A stretch of DNA of 64,000 nt from Alligator mississippiensis (Eukaryota > Chordata > Crocodylia > Alligatoridae), in assembly GCF_030867095.1 (NCBI RefSeq), contig NC_081828.1:1875001-1939000 (forward strand), in the 5' to 3' direction. Both the position numbers and the translations under genes were made by a program. Below the pieces are notes generated by a model, which was not told the DNA's origin, ran no database searches, and worked only from the letters and a program-made list of their open reading frames with translations. Below, one piece after another: positions 12,749-27,700 of the stretch (its first letter is position 1; each line of letters opens with the position of its first letter).

Positions 12749-15700
12749 GTATCATTTTTGAGAGGTTCTGAACTCGGCAAGCCCCGAGGCTGCGTCTGCT
12801 GCTCTGGCTGTTGCTGCAATCCCAGTTTGCCTCCTCGGGGCTGCAGCTGCTCCCCATGCTGCTGCTCGGGGCTTCTTTGGACCGGGATGGGCCCCCGTAC
12901 CTGCTGTAATGCTTCCTTCCGTTTCCATTACGGTTCCTTCTCTGTGCAGGTTCCCGGCTCAGACCCAGGGTCTGGGAGAAACCCCTGAATTTGAGCCTTT
13001 GGGCTGTTTTCCTAGTGCAGTTGATGGGCTATTTCATAATCCTCCCCCGTTACCCGTGCCACCTCCAGCTGACTGCCTCAGCCTGCTTTGCTGTCAGCCC
13101 GTCACCCCCACTTCCTAGCTCCCCCCAAGGTTTCCCTGGCACGTGCCATCTCCTGTGCTTTTCTCAGAGGCGATGCGCAGGGCAGTGTGCACTAGCATGG
13201 CTTGCCTGCCTCCATAGCCAGGAGTTTGCTCTCCCAGCTGTGCCCTTTGCACTGAAAAGGTGCTTTCTAGGTCCTCCCTTGCAGTTGAGGTCAGGGCAGC
13301 TCCACCATACCTAGAAGCTTTCATAGTTCTTACTAGATCCCCAGCACCAGGGTAAGTAGCCCCCAGTTCAGCACCACAGGCAGGAAGCAATTAGACCCTT
13401 CCATCCTCAGGGTGGAGAAGGATTAGCTGTTCCAGGATTTTAATTAAAACTTGCACCTGTGTTTACAGCTAATGTCAGTCTTCTTTACTCAGCTGGGGGC
13501 AGTGGGCATCAGCAAGAAACCTAGCCCCGATCCACCGCAGGCAGAGACTGGCCTCCTAAAAAGGTGGCAGGGTATGGAGACCATGTCACCTCCTATAATA
13601 GCTCAGCCCCTCATAACATATCCAGGGGGTGTCTCCACATCAGACAGGAGGCCACTGCCCCCCCTCCTGAAGGGTGTCACCAGGGCCCTGGTTTGGCTCC
13701 TCTGGAGATGAGAACTCAACGCAGAGTGCAGAGGTATTGGCTGCCCTCAGTCAATCAGTGGCCGGTCCAGTTCAGCCTGCATCAGCTGGATGGCCGCTGA
13801 TGCCTCCCTTGGCCGAGCAGTGCCCTCCTTAACCCTTCGTTCAGGTACACGGAAGCTGACATCATCCCTTGCACCGGGGAAGAGCCGGGCGAAGCCAAAG
13901 AGAGGGAGGCGCTCCGCGGTGCTGTCTTAAAGTGAGTATCTGGCCCGTTTGCTGGGCTGCAAACCGTGTGGGGTGGGAATGCTTGGGGCTGGTGGGAGAT
14001 AGGGAAATGCCGAGGTCCCTAAGAAGACATTTGCAGGGTATGGGGCTGAATTCCCCACCTACCGCACAGGAGGTGGTGACTGGGGCTTCACAGACACCGT
14101 CCTGCTCCAGCCCCCAGGCCATGTCTCCTCCCCAGGCAGCGTGGCCTACTTTTGGGGCAGCACTAGCTCTCTCCTGGCTGGGGGGGGGGGTGCAGATTTT
14201 CACCACTGGAACCCTAGGCTCTGTCCTTCGCTAGGATGGAGCCCAGCCCTCGTGACAGAGGCCTGCAGCACATGGCTGCCACCCAGGCTGCACCGTGGAT
14301 CCGCACGCAGAGGCTGGCCCTTGAGCGTGGCTGCTTGGCGTGGGACCCACAAGCTGACCCCTCTGCACTTCACCTTGGGGTGGGGGCAGGCCAGGGGTAG
14401 CCACTGGCCTAGGAGAAGAGTGCACCAGCTCGCTTACTGCAGTTTGCTAGCAGCCAGCACATGCCGGGAGCTGGGGCGCAGGGCGTGTGGAGAGGCACTT
14501 CAGGCAAATAGCAAAATGACTGTTAACAGGGAGCTGGGATTGTTTTCCAAGGCCTCTGCCCTGCCTGGAAACCGGGCTGAAATTACCCCTCTGTCTCTTA
14601 GACTGAGCGATCGTGTGAGGTCAGGGTTGAAGTGATTGATAGAGCGGTGGAATGAAGCTTTCTTACTGCTTAGCCTGTCACAGGCAGCGGCTCAGAATTA
14701 GGTTCCACTCCATAGAAACTTAGGGTTCGCCATGCTGAAGCAGACAGACTTTGCTTCCCGGTGCTTCCAAGTGAGGCCAAAGCCAGTCCCTCAGCCAGGT
14801 GAGCAGCAAAGGGGTGTGAAGCTCCAAGAAAATCCCTTGGCAGCACCTAGGTGTGTGTTGTGGCATTATAGCAGGAGGTGGGTACCAGGAGACCTGGCCC
14901 CTGGCCCCGTCACTGAGACGCCACGGCTGTGCTGGCACCAGAAGCAGCATGGTTGTGCCCCTGCGGCTCTCCGGCCAAGCCAGTTAACATTGCTGAGGGG
15001 CAGAGCCAGTTAGCCGGCCTCCACGTTCCTTGGTGTATTGTAGCACCCTGCAGACAGCAATGCCTTGAGGACGTGGCCCATGTCTCCGCCTGGCTCCCAT
15101 GCCCTGCTTCTGGGCCGGGAGATGGCTGTGTGAGTCCCGTGGAGCTGTGAAGAATTCTGCAGCCCTGTGTCCTACAGCTGGTCCTCACGGAGCTCTGTTA
15201 ACACAGAGCTGAACGTGCTCGTTAGTGGTCAGGATTTCCAGGCTCCCCTTGTATTGGCTTGCAAGGGAATGGACACAGTTGCCGGTTCCCTGTGCCTTTT
15301 TCCAAATTCCAAGCACTAAAAGCCCACTGCTGTGGCGGGGTGTAGCTCTTCAGGGGAGAAACCATCATAGCAGAGAGAGAAGCCTTGAACTATTGAGCCT
15401 GCCTCTCTGGAGATCCCAGGTCCAAGGGTGGGCTGTACATTAAATAGAGATCTCAAGCCTCCATCAGTATGTCCTGATCTCTGTGTGGCGTGGCAGGGGC
15501 CAGTGCTAGAGGATTAGGTTTTGAGCATGTACAGCAGAGCTGCGTAGGCAGCTCCTGTAAAGCCAGGCAGGTCCCCCTTCAAAGCCCAGACTGAAGGGCA
15601 TGGGGCTGTTTGCAAGAAGCTACTAGATCTCCAAGAGGCATGTGTTTGCTGGGGCCGGCTTTTAGCCTTCTCTCCCCTTTTTGTTTCAGTGGCGGCACGC

Positions 15701-18700
15701 CCAGTACCCGAATAACGCCGGAGTTTTCCAAGTGGGCCAGCGACGGTGAGTCTCGGGCCTGTTTGGTGCCCAACAAGCAAATGTTTTACGTGTCCTGGAG
15801 GGGAGGGGGGGGTGAGCTTTTATTTCCCAACCTGATTTTCTTCTGTGAGAAGCTGACAGGCTATGTGGACAGGGGAGAGCAGTGATATACCTTGACTTTA
15901 GCAAAGCGTTTGATATGGTCTCCCACAACCTTCTCATTAACAAGTTAAGGAAATGCAGACTAGAGGAAAGCACTGTAAGGTGGCTGGATCGTTGTGTTCA
16001 ACCAGTAGTCATCAGCAGATCAATGTCAAGTTGGGAGGAGGTATCAGGTGGGCTTCCCCAGGGGTTTTGTTTAGTATCTTCATTAACGAGTTGAATGATG
16101 GGATCAAGTGCACACTAAGCAAATCTGCAGATGATACTAAGTTGGGTGGGGTGGCAGCTACTCTACTCTGGAGGGCAGAGCTAGGATCCAGAATGACTTG
16201 GATAGACTGGAGAAATGGTCTGCAGTCAATCAGATGAAACTCAGCAAGGACACGTGCAACTTCCTGCACTTGGGATGGGATAGTTTCATGTACCAATACA
16301 GCCTGGAGAATGACTGCTGGGCTGCAGGACTGCAGAGAAAGAGCTGGGGGTTACAGTGGGCCATAAGCTAAATGTGAGCCAACAGCATGCTCTGGTTGCA
16401 AAAAAGCCAACTACATCCGGGGTTGTGTGAACAGGGGTGTCTCTTGCAAACCAAGGGCAGTGATTCTCCTGTTCTGCTCAGCACTGGTGAGGCCTCACCT
16501 GTGTCCAGTTTTGGGCCCCACTTCAGGAAGGATCTGGACTGTTTGGAAAGAGTCCAGCGCAGAGCAACAACAACAATTAGTGGCCTGGGAAGCAAGACTT
16601 ATGGGGAAAGGCTGAAAGAGCTCGGGTTATTTAGTCTGAAAAAGGGAAGACTAAGGGGAGTTTTGATAATAGGCTTCCAAGCCCTGAAGGGTGATGGCAG
16701 AGAGGATGGAGACGGGCTTTTCTCTGTGGCCGCAGGGGACAGGACTAGGAGCAATGACCTCAAGCTGCAGCAGGGGAAACTGAGGCTAGACATGAGGAGG
16801 AACTTTCTGACTCTGAGGGTGGTCAAGCACTGGAACAGGCTGCCTAGAGAGATGGAAAATCTCCATCCCTGGAAGTTTTCAATACCAAGTTGGACAGACA
16901 CGTGTCTGGGATGGTTTAGTCAGAGTTGATCCTGCCTTGCATCTATCCAGCCCCCTGTTCAACTTTGAAGTCCCTTCCAGCCCTGCTTTCTTATGATGTT
17001 TTATTTGTCATCGCCACCCCACCAACTCGCCCTCAGTCTTCTCTTCTCCAAGCTGGGTCATGTAACCTGAACAGACTTTGTCCTGTGTCCGCATAAAGAG
17101 AGCAGCCAGATAAGTCACTTCAGTGCAAGGGGCAAAGGCCGTCCTGGTAGCAGTCAGACCCAGGCTCAGTCCCAGCTACTGGCTCCTGGTAGGAGCTGAT
17201 AAAGTGAGATAGCAAACATGTTGCCTGGAAATCTGGCCTCTCTCTGTGTCTATTTGGAAGTCTGTAGGATCCTTCAATTTTTTCAAGCCTATCCAAGGTG
17301 TGTCCTGGTTTCTTTAAATGCCAGCAGCCCCATAGTAAACCAGTGGGACCATGAACACCCCACAAACCAGCTTAGCACTTCTGAGCTGTAGATCCCAAGG
17401 GCTTTACAAAGCTGGGCAAAGGAGACCATCATAGCATTGGGATATGAAGAGTCTTGCTCAAGGGCACCTAGGGATAGAACTGTGAATAAAACCCCAGCAC
17501 TTGTTCCCCAGGCCTGTGCATGCTGGACCCAGACCATTGCCAGTGGGGCCAGCACACTGAAGCAGGCTTCTCTGTGTGGGTGTGGAAAGGGTGGGGAAGG
17601 GGAAGTGTAAGGACTCTGCATCCCTTTCCTGGAAGTGATCTGTCCCCCATGAGAGTCTCTCAAAGGAGTGTAAGATCTCCTGGATATCAGAGATGTTCTG
17701 GGAGTTCGGATTTACCCCCATGGCACATACCCCATCAGCAAGTTCTGGTGCCATAGCTGTAGCCAAAGAGGTGCAGGGAAATCTGGCTGAAAGTTTTGTC
17801 AAGTTGCTCTCCTGAGGCTGGCTGTGATTTCCAGGAGCCTGTGTATGCCTCCCCACGGGACCCCACAGCCACTCAGCGCGTTCTTGTGCCCTCTGGGGTG
17901 TCTCTAGCTGGGCTCTCAGCGGCAGAGACACTCAGAATCCAGAGTCCCTTTTGCCAGTCATGCCTCGTTTTCCCCCCAGCTTCCCCTGCGGGGCCCGCTT
18001 TTATCCCTGCAGGAAGCCTGCCCTGCACAGCGGCTGCATCAAACTTTTATTGAATGAATTCCTGGCTGCCACCACCAGCAAAAGCCATGTGGATCATTCA
18101 AGCATGTGTACAACAAGGGTGGCACTTGTGCCGTCTCAGAGCCCTCTGTCCTGGCCTCCAGACAGCGGCGTGTCCTGTCAGTCTCTCCTCATTCTCCAGG
18201 AATTGACACTATGATCCTATGATAAAGCAGTGACTCATTGCCCCCCTTCCCCCTCCGCGTGCCTGCACCTGCCTCCCGTTTGCATGGAGCAGATGTTCCT
18301 TTTACTAACCAGGCTGTTCCTTCCCTCCACAGAAATGCCCTCGACGAGTAACGGGGAGAGCAGTAAACAGGAGACCATGCAAAAGACCTGTAAGAACAGC
18401 GACATTGAAAAGTGAGTGCATAGTGGGCAGTCCTGCCCTCCCGGGGGTGTTGGGTGACTTCCCAGGACCCTTGCAGGGAGAAAGGGGGATATTAACTCAT
18501 GGAGGAATAGTGATGGGCATCTTTTTGCCCTCCTTAATCACAGCAGCGATTACCCTGAGACAAACCCCCCACATGCTGAACAGCAGCACTGCATCGCAGC
18601 TGCTCTTAGCTCCCAGCATCACATTCAGCTGATACAGGAGGCAGGCCTGGGGTGAGGCCATCTCTTTTTTGCACTCCTCATTTGCTGGGGAAACAAACTG

Positions 18701-21700
18701 GCCTTCATGCCTTGGCTCGCAGAAGAGCTGCCTTCAGCACTGGGGAGGTGGGATGGGGGCGAGTTGTGTGAGCACACTGCCAGCTTTGGGATTCCTCTCT
18801 CAAAGCCTCCCAGTGTCCCATGCTTCCCTCTCTTTTCAGCCCCTTCAGTGGTACGTACCTACCCCACGCAGGGAAGGATTCTCAGCTGCCCCAGGACTCT
18901 GGCAGCCCTAGTGCCTTCGTCTGAGGGCAGAGCTGAATGCTAGTGTCCCTGTGGCTAGTCAGCATGGGTCTTTGCTTGAGGTGTCCAGGTTGCTAATATG
19001 CAGCATCCTTAGACCCCCGCATCACAAAGGATGCAAGTGTGTTGTATCCTTGAGCAGATTCAGGAGCTTGGGGTCCAGCTAGTGATGTGCATCATAGCTT
19101 ATAGGGCTCTTCATCACTCCTCCACCTTTTCGCTCTCCTTTTGACCTCCATGCAGGCATTGTCACTTGGCCCTGTCCAGAACCAAGCCAAACCCTGCTGT
19201 CTGCCCTTGGACGGTGCTCTGCTTGGGCTTCCCTCCCTCCGTCCCTCATGCCCCGCTAGCCAGGGTTTCCCCATCTGCTTTAGGCTCCTATATGAGATCA
19301 GTCCTCCGTCCTTGTAAAGTCTCTCCATAGATATTTTAATTCCCTTTTTCTGAGAGCTGATGACTGCCTAAAATAAAAACGTCACCCAAAGATCAGGCAA
19401 AGGGTAAACCTGCTGCGAGTGAGGCAGGAGCGCCAAGACGGTGTTTTAAGTTGAGCTGGAATTTGTGTCTTCGTTCCCGACCCCTTTGTGATTCGGGATG
19501 AAGAAGAGCTTCAGTTTAAAACTCAGTGCCGCCTCCTCAGGGACCCGCCTCGACCTGACTGCAGCGAGCTGAGTCCCCCGTGCATTTTTGGACTCCACCA
19601 GCTAATGCACCTTTGGGACTGGCTGGGTGGGAACTGAGGGAACTCCCTCTTTGCACCTCTGTTTTAGCAGCTTTTTAAAACCTCCCGCTTTGCCTATCTC
19701 TGGGACAGGCCGTTTGCTTTATTTACGCTCCTTTAATGCTTCTCGGTGAACGGGTTCCAGCCAAGGACCGGAGACTCTTGAACCCCAAGAGATCCGTGTG
19801 ATAGGAGCCCCTCTCTCAGGTCATCTGTGTCAGTGGTAGGGATACAGGCACCTGCTTGAATCCCCTCAGCATCACTCTGTTGGGCTCAGCACCCCGGGAG
19901 GCCTTGCTTGGCTCCCAGGAGAGCCCGTGGGCCTCCACCCTCCCCAGTCCGCTCCTATTGAAAATCTTTAAACGGCACAAGCCGAAAGGATTTGACATTT
20001 TCCAGAACACTTGAGCCCAAGTGATAAAATTGACACAGCTTCTTTGATCAGATTATTAAAGCTTTATCTAGTGCCTTCGCAAGGGTCCCAGCGCACTTTC
20101 CGGACAAGGCGGACAATAACTCTGCGTCGTGAAATATGTGTGGATGTCCTGCCCCATATTATCTCTGCTGCACTTCAACTTGCAGGCTTGCTGGAGCTGC
20201 CACAGAAGCGGCAAAACCCATTAGAAATTATAGGTAAAGGCTTCATGTCTTGACTCTTCCAGAGAGAAATTCCTTTCTGTAAAGAATGGGGCGAGCCAAG
20301 GCGTTTTATTTAAAGGCCTGTATTTCCATCAGGATCAGAAAGCGATATAGGAATCCTCCACCTGAAACGCTACCTCCCCTCCTTTCCTCTGAGATTTGTG
20401 TGTGATGAATAGTTTCTGTCCTGCTGGTTAAAGAGCCTGGATGCTCCGTGTGTTTGTCTGTGTAGAGGGGCTCTGTTAAATTAATTGATAACAGGGATCA
20501 GACCTAGAAGCCTACAGGAAGGGAGGGGGGAAGTTTGCACTGTCTGGCTGCTACCACTCCACCGCTGAGCCATGATATATGGTGACCCAGCCCAACAGGC
20601 TAAATTGATTCATCTCCAGTTCCTGTTTCTTAATCTGGAGCTAAATTGGTTTCATTTTTCTTGTTTTGGGCGGCGCTTGCAGCGGGCGTTCAACAGAATC
20701 ACTCGGCTCAGTTGTTCATAACTTGAATTTTTGCTTTTAAACATGGGGGTTTATTGATTGGCTTGTTAAGCTCCTGGTAGCATCTGATTAGCATTTTAAG
20801 CAGCGTTTCGAAGCATGCGGTTTCTCACCTGCGGCAGCTGTGCTCCCCACTTAGAGCAGCGGGTAATGGAGTTATAGCTGATCCCGCTAATCAATCTGAC
20901 TTGTACGCGACTGATGCTCCTTCTCCCCTTCCCAAAAATAAGTCTGGGCACGGAGAGTATCTTTTTAATTAACTCATACAGTACAGCATGCTGTCCTTTC
21001 TTCAGCACACCGCTCTTGTACGGTGCCCGAAAGTTCACGGGAGCTGCATCCGGGCCTCCTCCAAAGGGTCTCCAGGCTCGGCGGCTAGTGTAGGACATCG
21101 GGGAAAGGCCTCGCCAATCTCCCCACCTCCTCCACGGGTCTCTGTTCTCCCACCACCGACTTCATGCTTGCATGCTGTACATGTGAACGTCACGCGGTGC
21201 CCACATGTAAGAAGCATCATGCCGGGGGCAAACCCCTAACTCATCTCTGATGGTGGCAAAAGCAGACTACCTATGACCTTCGCCAAAAGGGCGAGAGGCG
21301 TTATAGAGGGAGAGCTTCCAACCCTCCCTGGCATCTACCGGCTTGGAGAAGCCCAAGGAAACATCCCCAACCGTTCAGTTCAGCAGCCGCGAATAGATCC
21401 ATCACCCGTGAATTTATCCGGTCCCTTTCCGAACCTGCCTGTGCTCTCCGCCTCTCATCCTAGAGGGTCACCGTGGGCCCGTCCCGGCCCCGTGCATCAG
21501 GACCAAACAGCCCTGCGGGGCAGCACGTGCAACGCGCACCTCTGGCTCGCCCGGGCACGTCGCTTTGCCCCAGCCCCGGAGACCCTCGCCAGCCCCCGTC
21601 GTTTCTCATCTCCTCCGCCAGCAACAGCATTCAGCCAAGCCCGGCGCCGCGATCTCTCCCCCCTTCCCTCCCGCTCTCCAAGTCGCCCATCGCCATTTTG

Positions 21701-24700
21701 AAATCAAGGTTCCCCGGGGTGAAAAGCCAGCATCTTAATTCACAGTGCCAATGTTCAATTTTGCTTTCTGCCACCAAACTAGATTGCAGGCCAGCGCCGG
21801 AGTCTGGGTGAGTGGCCCGCCGGGTCACCTCGCATTTGTTTTCTTCAATTTTGTGTTGTCATAAATTCATTCCAGCCCGTTGTGGTTGATCAGTTTATCT
21901 CAGTCGGGGCAGAGAGCGCTGCTAGCATGATATATGACACGAAACATTGTAGCCAGCCTCTCCATGAATCACTCCAGCTGTTCGGTGTCACCGGGAAAGC
22001 AAACAGGCCCGGGCGGCTGAGTGTTGACGGTGATGAGCTCAGTGTGGGAAGAGACATGACGTATGAATGTTTATTTAATAATTCTCTAATATTTCCAGCG
22101 GAGTGTGGCTGCGCCTCCCGAGGTGGGGGGAGGCGGAAGGGGGAAACTCTAATCTGTTGGGGTGGACCATAAATCAGGCAGACAACATCATTAATCAGGG
22201 GCGGAATAAACCTGGGAGGAGGTGGGAACGGAGCTGCCATCGTCGGCGAGAAGGGGGCCCCCACGCGCTCTTCCTCCATAAAACAAACCTCGTCCCCCGG
22301 CGGCGCTGGGCGCTCGCAGAACGGCGAGCCGGGGCGCCCGGCTAGCTCGGCGCGCGTCGCCTCTGCCGTGGACGTCACGATTTAAGCCCGCCAAGCATTA
22401 AATCCCTTTATAATTATCTTCTTTATATAACACTTCATGCTCATCATGCTTCGCTGGCCGAGAGGCTCGTTGGGTTAAGAAGAGGGGTTTACAGAAGAAT
22501 TGCCATCGTGTTTGTTTTATTTTTCACTTCTCTTCCACCCTTCCCAACCAGCTGCTCTCACAGCTCCATCTCCAGGCCGGCTCTCCGGATCGGCTGGGAT
22601 GAAGCCGGCGAAGCTGGCGGTGGGGGTCAAGTGGCCGATCGCGGAGGGAAGGGGCATGACATAGCAGTGCCCCTCTCTGAGGGGCTTCGCTCCTGGCCAA
22701 ACCCGGCAGGTGAGGTAGGACAAACCCAGCAGGCATGGTAGGAGCAGGGGAAGCAAAGCCAGAGGGTTTTCCTTGGCCAAGGTGGCCAGGACTACACTAA
22801 TCAGCACGGTGGAAGGGAGCAGGGAGAAGACATCAGGAACTTGCACAGTCAGATAAACCCTCCATGCCCCTTCTCCACCAAGCTCGCACCATCCGCGAGC
22901 GAGGCCTGACACGCTGGAAACCCATGGCGGCCGGTCGGCGCTGGGTGCACCTGAGGCTTGCATGCGGGTGTTTTCGGGTTCGGGCTCCCCCCTGCTGATG
23001 GTATGTAGCGTGTGTATAACACGCACATTGCTCTTCAAGAGGGCCGGTGCTCCCGGTTCAGCTGATGTCCAGAACGGTCTAACCAGGGCCACAGCAGCGA
23101 GAGCGGCGTTCTGAGACCCGTGTTGTTTCTGGCCAGTAGCCGTCCCCTGCAAGTGATTTCTTAAAACCGATGGGCCAGCCGAGCTCTGTCTAGATCCCGG
23201 CGTGTTTTGGTCCCAACGAGGCAGGTTACCAGGGGGAGCTCAGAGCTCTCCGTGAGTTGGGGGTCTCTTTTACGGCAGGACTCAAGAGGCTGTCTGGCCC
23301 TCTGCTACTTGAGACCCTTCACTGTCACTCGGCTTAGCAGGGCATGATGTTTTATGAAGGAGCATAATATAAGAGATCCCAAAAGTTGTAGGCTGAAAGC
23401 TTGGGGTAGTAGCTGCGGTCCATCCATTCCCACCCCCCTCAGCCATCGCCTGGCTCTGGGGCTCCTCCTCCGGCCCCCACGACCGATCACAGCTCCAGGA
23501 AGGCTGTGTGTGTGTGTCAAAGGCGCAATTCAAGCATCTTTTGCCCTTCAAGTCTCTCTTCCCTTTTTTTTTCTTTTTCTTTCTTTTTTTTTTTTAAAGT
23601 TCCAGAAATGCTGTTAACTTTAATTTGTGGAGTTGCTTCTCGAGAGTGAAAAATCGATGGGGGGCTATCGCAGTGTGAAATTCGACTGTCACCATTGAGC
23701 TATAGAGTTAGCAAGATGTCTTAGAAGGTAAAAAATAAATCGTGGCCCAGCAAGTGCTCAGCTGTGCTATTTCAAAAGGGATATGAGGCTGATGGGCCGT
23801 TAGAGGGTATTTCAGTTAGATGGATGATGATTCCCTGTGAAATATTGGAGTTATTCCATAGGTAAGAGAAACTTTAGCTTATAAAGCGCAAACAGCTGCC
23901 TGCCAGCAGCCTAATTCTGCCCTTGGACGTGGGAACAGCTTGTCGGCAAGAGAGCTGGTTCCTAAAAGCAGCCGCTCTGATGAAGGTTACTTGACCCTGC
24001 TGTGTTTTTTGTGGTGTGCTGAGGATGTGATTGAGTGTTTTGTCCTAGACTGTAAGCTTTATGGGGCAGGGCTTTTCCTCCTCGTGTGTGTGTGTGTGGG
24101 GTGGGGGGTACCTTGCACCTAGGAGCCCTCCGAGCCTGGTATCCCATGAATAATCAAGACTAATTCTGAACTCCGGGATGATCTGTGAATTTGCACAATG
24201 TCTCAAGGCTCATTCAACCCAAGGCAGGTGGAAAGTGAAGGAGCAGGTCCCCCGGCCTCCGTCCCAAGGCATCGCTCTGCAGCCAGGGCCTGCCTCTTGA
24301 GACCTGGCTGTGCTTGCCAGGGACATCGTTTTCCAAAGGGTTCCCCATAAAATGATGCTCCGGTGCCACGTTTATCAACTCCAGGAAGTGGGAAGTGTGG
24401 ACTGTTGGCTTCCTCGCTCTCCAAACCGCTATTTAATGGTGGCTGCGGCAGTGCTTAGAGGTTGCAGTCGGGGTCTCCTTTGCGCCAGGTGCTGTACAAA
24501 CAAAAAGGTAGTGCTAGTCCAGAGCGTTTGTCTCAAAACTCTTGGGCTGGTAAATGAAGTATTATTGCAAAGCAAGTGACTGGGGGAAAGAGCAGGCTGG
24601 AGGAGGAAACGGCAGTGTTCGTTCCTCTCTCGGCTGCAGCGTGTTTGCAGTAACCTGCTTCTTGATGTTAGAAACACACTTGGTCTCCGTGTCTCTTCAG

Positions 24701-27700
24701 TGCCGGGGCCTGAACCTTGCTCCTTTGGCTTCTGACTAGGCCTTTGCTCCCTCTCTCTCTTTTCTTCTAGGATTGGGTATTTGACTAGTCAAAAATTGTA
24801 AAAAATTCCCAGTAGGTCCAAATGATACCCAGAGAAAACACAATTTTTCACATTTAGAAATGTGGCCAAAAAACCCCAATTTAAAAATCATATTTCTTTC
24901 AAGAAAACGACAAAGAAATCTAGGGGTTTTTTTGTAAAATAGCTGTAATCTTAGATCAGTCAAAAACTATGCAGTCAATCGACCGATTTGTCAACCCTTT
25001 TGTCTCTCACTTGACGGTTTTGAATCTCCTCCCCAAAAGCCACATTACCCACTTTGATGCATGGACATTTGCTCTCCATCCTTTCGAGAGCTGGTTTCTA
25101 ATTTCCAGCAGTCCCCGTCCTGTCAGCTGCTGGTTTCCTTCGGCAGCTCTGGCCCGGTGCTCAGCGAGGCAGCGTCAATAAATGCATTCACTTCCTTCAG
25201 CGGCTTTATGCTGCTTTTGTCGAAGGGACCGGTTTAGCGTAAGTGATGCTAATTCCAGGCCGCTGGTTCCCCGCAGAAGGGAGCTATTGAATAACACTCG
25301 GTAACTTCAGTGTGAAAGTTCCCGGGCAGGTCACGCGGATTCTAGGAAACTACTTTGCAGATGCATTATCACGATGCCCTTGTGTAACTCCCAATCAATG
25401 ACCGTTAATGGGAAGTTCTGGAAAGCTTATCAGCTGGAGGCTAAACCCCTTAGCAGGCAGCAGAGGAATTCAAGCACCGCAGTGACAGCGTGGAAACTTC
25501 CTGTTTACTGCAGCTGCTGGCGTCTGTCCGTGGGAGTCGGAAGAACTTCATTGTGCGGAGAGTGGAGGTGAGGCTCTGCCAAGATCACCTCTCGGCCCCA
25601 GGAAACCGCCAGCCTCGCTGAACTGTGGCAAGTAGAAGGCCAGTGAAAATCAACCCAGGTGCCTTTTTGAGATCCTCTCCAGGGTGCTGCGGGGTACTAC
25701 GCAATGGTAGCACTGTAAGGTGTGCAGACGTGGTCAAGATCAACCCAGAAATTTCAACTAGGAATCCAGAGCATTGAAAACCTTCTGCTCTGTGATCTTC
25801 CTGAGCTCTTTGCAATGGAAGAATTGCTCGATTCGTTTCCTGTAGTCAAAGAAACAAGTGGAAACTAAGCTGGCATTTTCCAAGGGGTGCCTTGAATTTA
25901 ATGAGGGGTGCCCCGAGTGTAACATGGGGTGCCTCTGATCTAAAAAAACCAGTAGAGAGCTGCATCCAGTCTGTGTCCAGTGGCACAGTCCAGCCACCCC
26001 CGTTCGTCATGGAGAGGGGTCGCCTGTTTAGGCAACAGGCCTCTGCAGCCGTTCTTCCGTCTCGAGCCAAATAGGTTCTCCTGGAGAGCAAGGTGGAGCC
26101 ACAGTCGGCACGCCAGCCCCTCGCATGAGGCTGTGCTTCCAGACTCTCTGGGCTCGCCCCCCAAACCCATGGTAGAAACGCGCTTGCATCTGGGAGACGC
26201 GCGAGAGGAGAAAGGACCATCAGCGTCATGTAGGAGATGAGCTGCGTCTGGAACTAGGCCTGGGAAGTTATTTCCTCGCTGCTTCAGCAGGGAACCTCGC
26301 CGCGCCACGGCAGCCTTCCCGCGCGAGGCTCTTGCTCTTTGCAGCCAGGGCTGCTTTAGGCAAGCAGCGCGGCGGCATTTATTTTCTCTTTGGAGCAGAG
26401 GACCTAGGCTCTAAATCTGAATCAGAACGACCCATGTATTCTTTCTCCCAGCTTTCATGTAGAACTATAATTGCTCAAATGGCATATTTAGGCTTTTGGC
26501 ATGCGCTCAGCCTTTCACTAGCCTCCTTTTCCAATCATTCCCAGTGGCCAGCGGGTACTACGGCTGCATCTCAACACGCTGACTCAGAGGCTTCTTGCGT
26601 TCTGAATGAGCAGTCGTGCCATCTGTCTCTGTTTTGATCCGGGCTGGGCCCATGTGTCCCGATGAAACGCTGGCCAGGAAAAAAAAAAGGAGAGAGACAC
26701 GAGCCAGCTCCTGAATTTACTCTCTGCCTCTGTAAAGACATTGTCGGGCTCTCTGTTGCCGAGGCAGGGGAGGTGTGAAAGCATAATGAATTCTTCTGTC
26801 ATTAAACTCTTGGGGGAATCTTTACCCAGGTCCCAACTAAACGCGGCTTACAACGCCTCCCTGCAACGGTAAGCCCCCTCAGTGATATTGCAACAGTGCG
26901 TGCAAGTGTCAGAGAAATAATTCCTCTGCGGGGAGAGCGGAGACAACGGTTCGGGTTTGCATCGAGATGAAATTTAGTCAGGAGCAACCTCCAAACTTGG
27001 CAAGCAGCTGCCGGCATTAACAACTTGTGCAAGCAAGTATAAAATCGAGGCGCTCGTGCCTCGGAGAGCCGCGGCTTCGCCAGCCTGCGCCCTCGCCTCC
27101 CACCCCGTTCCGAATTCGCGACTCAGAACACGGAAACCAGAACGTGGAACATTGCATTATTCATCACTTGGCAACCGGGAGCCAGGGCACTTCGCCAAAA
27201 TAAACCATCCGCTATAATTACAGGTGAAGCAACATTCTTTAATATCTTACAATACAAAAACATACATTAATCAAGGCAAGAGGGCGCTCTCTCTGGGTTG
27301 GTTTTTTTTTTTATTCATTTTTTTTTTCCTAGAAGACAATAAATTAGCATCCGTGCCAATTCCCTCAATGCATGTGACAACTCTTGACTGGATTAGAAGA
27401 CCTCCTTTATTTTAAAAGAGGGTGGATTAAAGACAGGCCCCTGAAATGAGGTTTTTAATGTAGGTGTGGGGAAGCCAGTTCCTAAACCGCTGATGTCTTG
27501 CCAAAAGGCTTTAGAGGCCAGCCTTTGAGCTGGTGCGTAGCGTTATCGCTTGGTTGACTTCAGGGCTGCTACGTGCCTTTTTACGCCAGCAAGGGATTGG
27601 CCCCTTCTGCGTTGGCTTTCCCATCCGGTGAGATGTATTCCTAGCGCAGCCTCCTGCTGCCAACATCTGCCATAAGACCAGCCATTTATTGGGTCGGACC

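Larger units (their letters stand above)
15746..18332 (+). other. RNF220: RNF220 intron (2.6 kb)
   Basis: Nearly half is the CR1 LINE. The remainder holds a MIR-like trace (17.37-17.53 kb) and unremarkable sequence. Confidence 0.85.

Noticed and set aside
12105-12857. 250-codon minus-strand open frame
   Set aside because: It overlaps the RNF220 acidic-linker exon in antisense and has no recognisable domain.
15845-16995. CR1 reverse transcriptase frame as a host gene
   Set aside because: Frame changes and truncation show a dead LINE copy.
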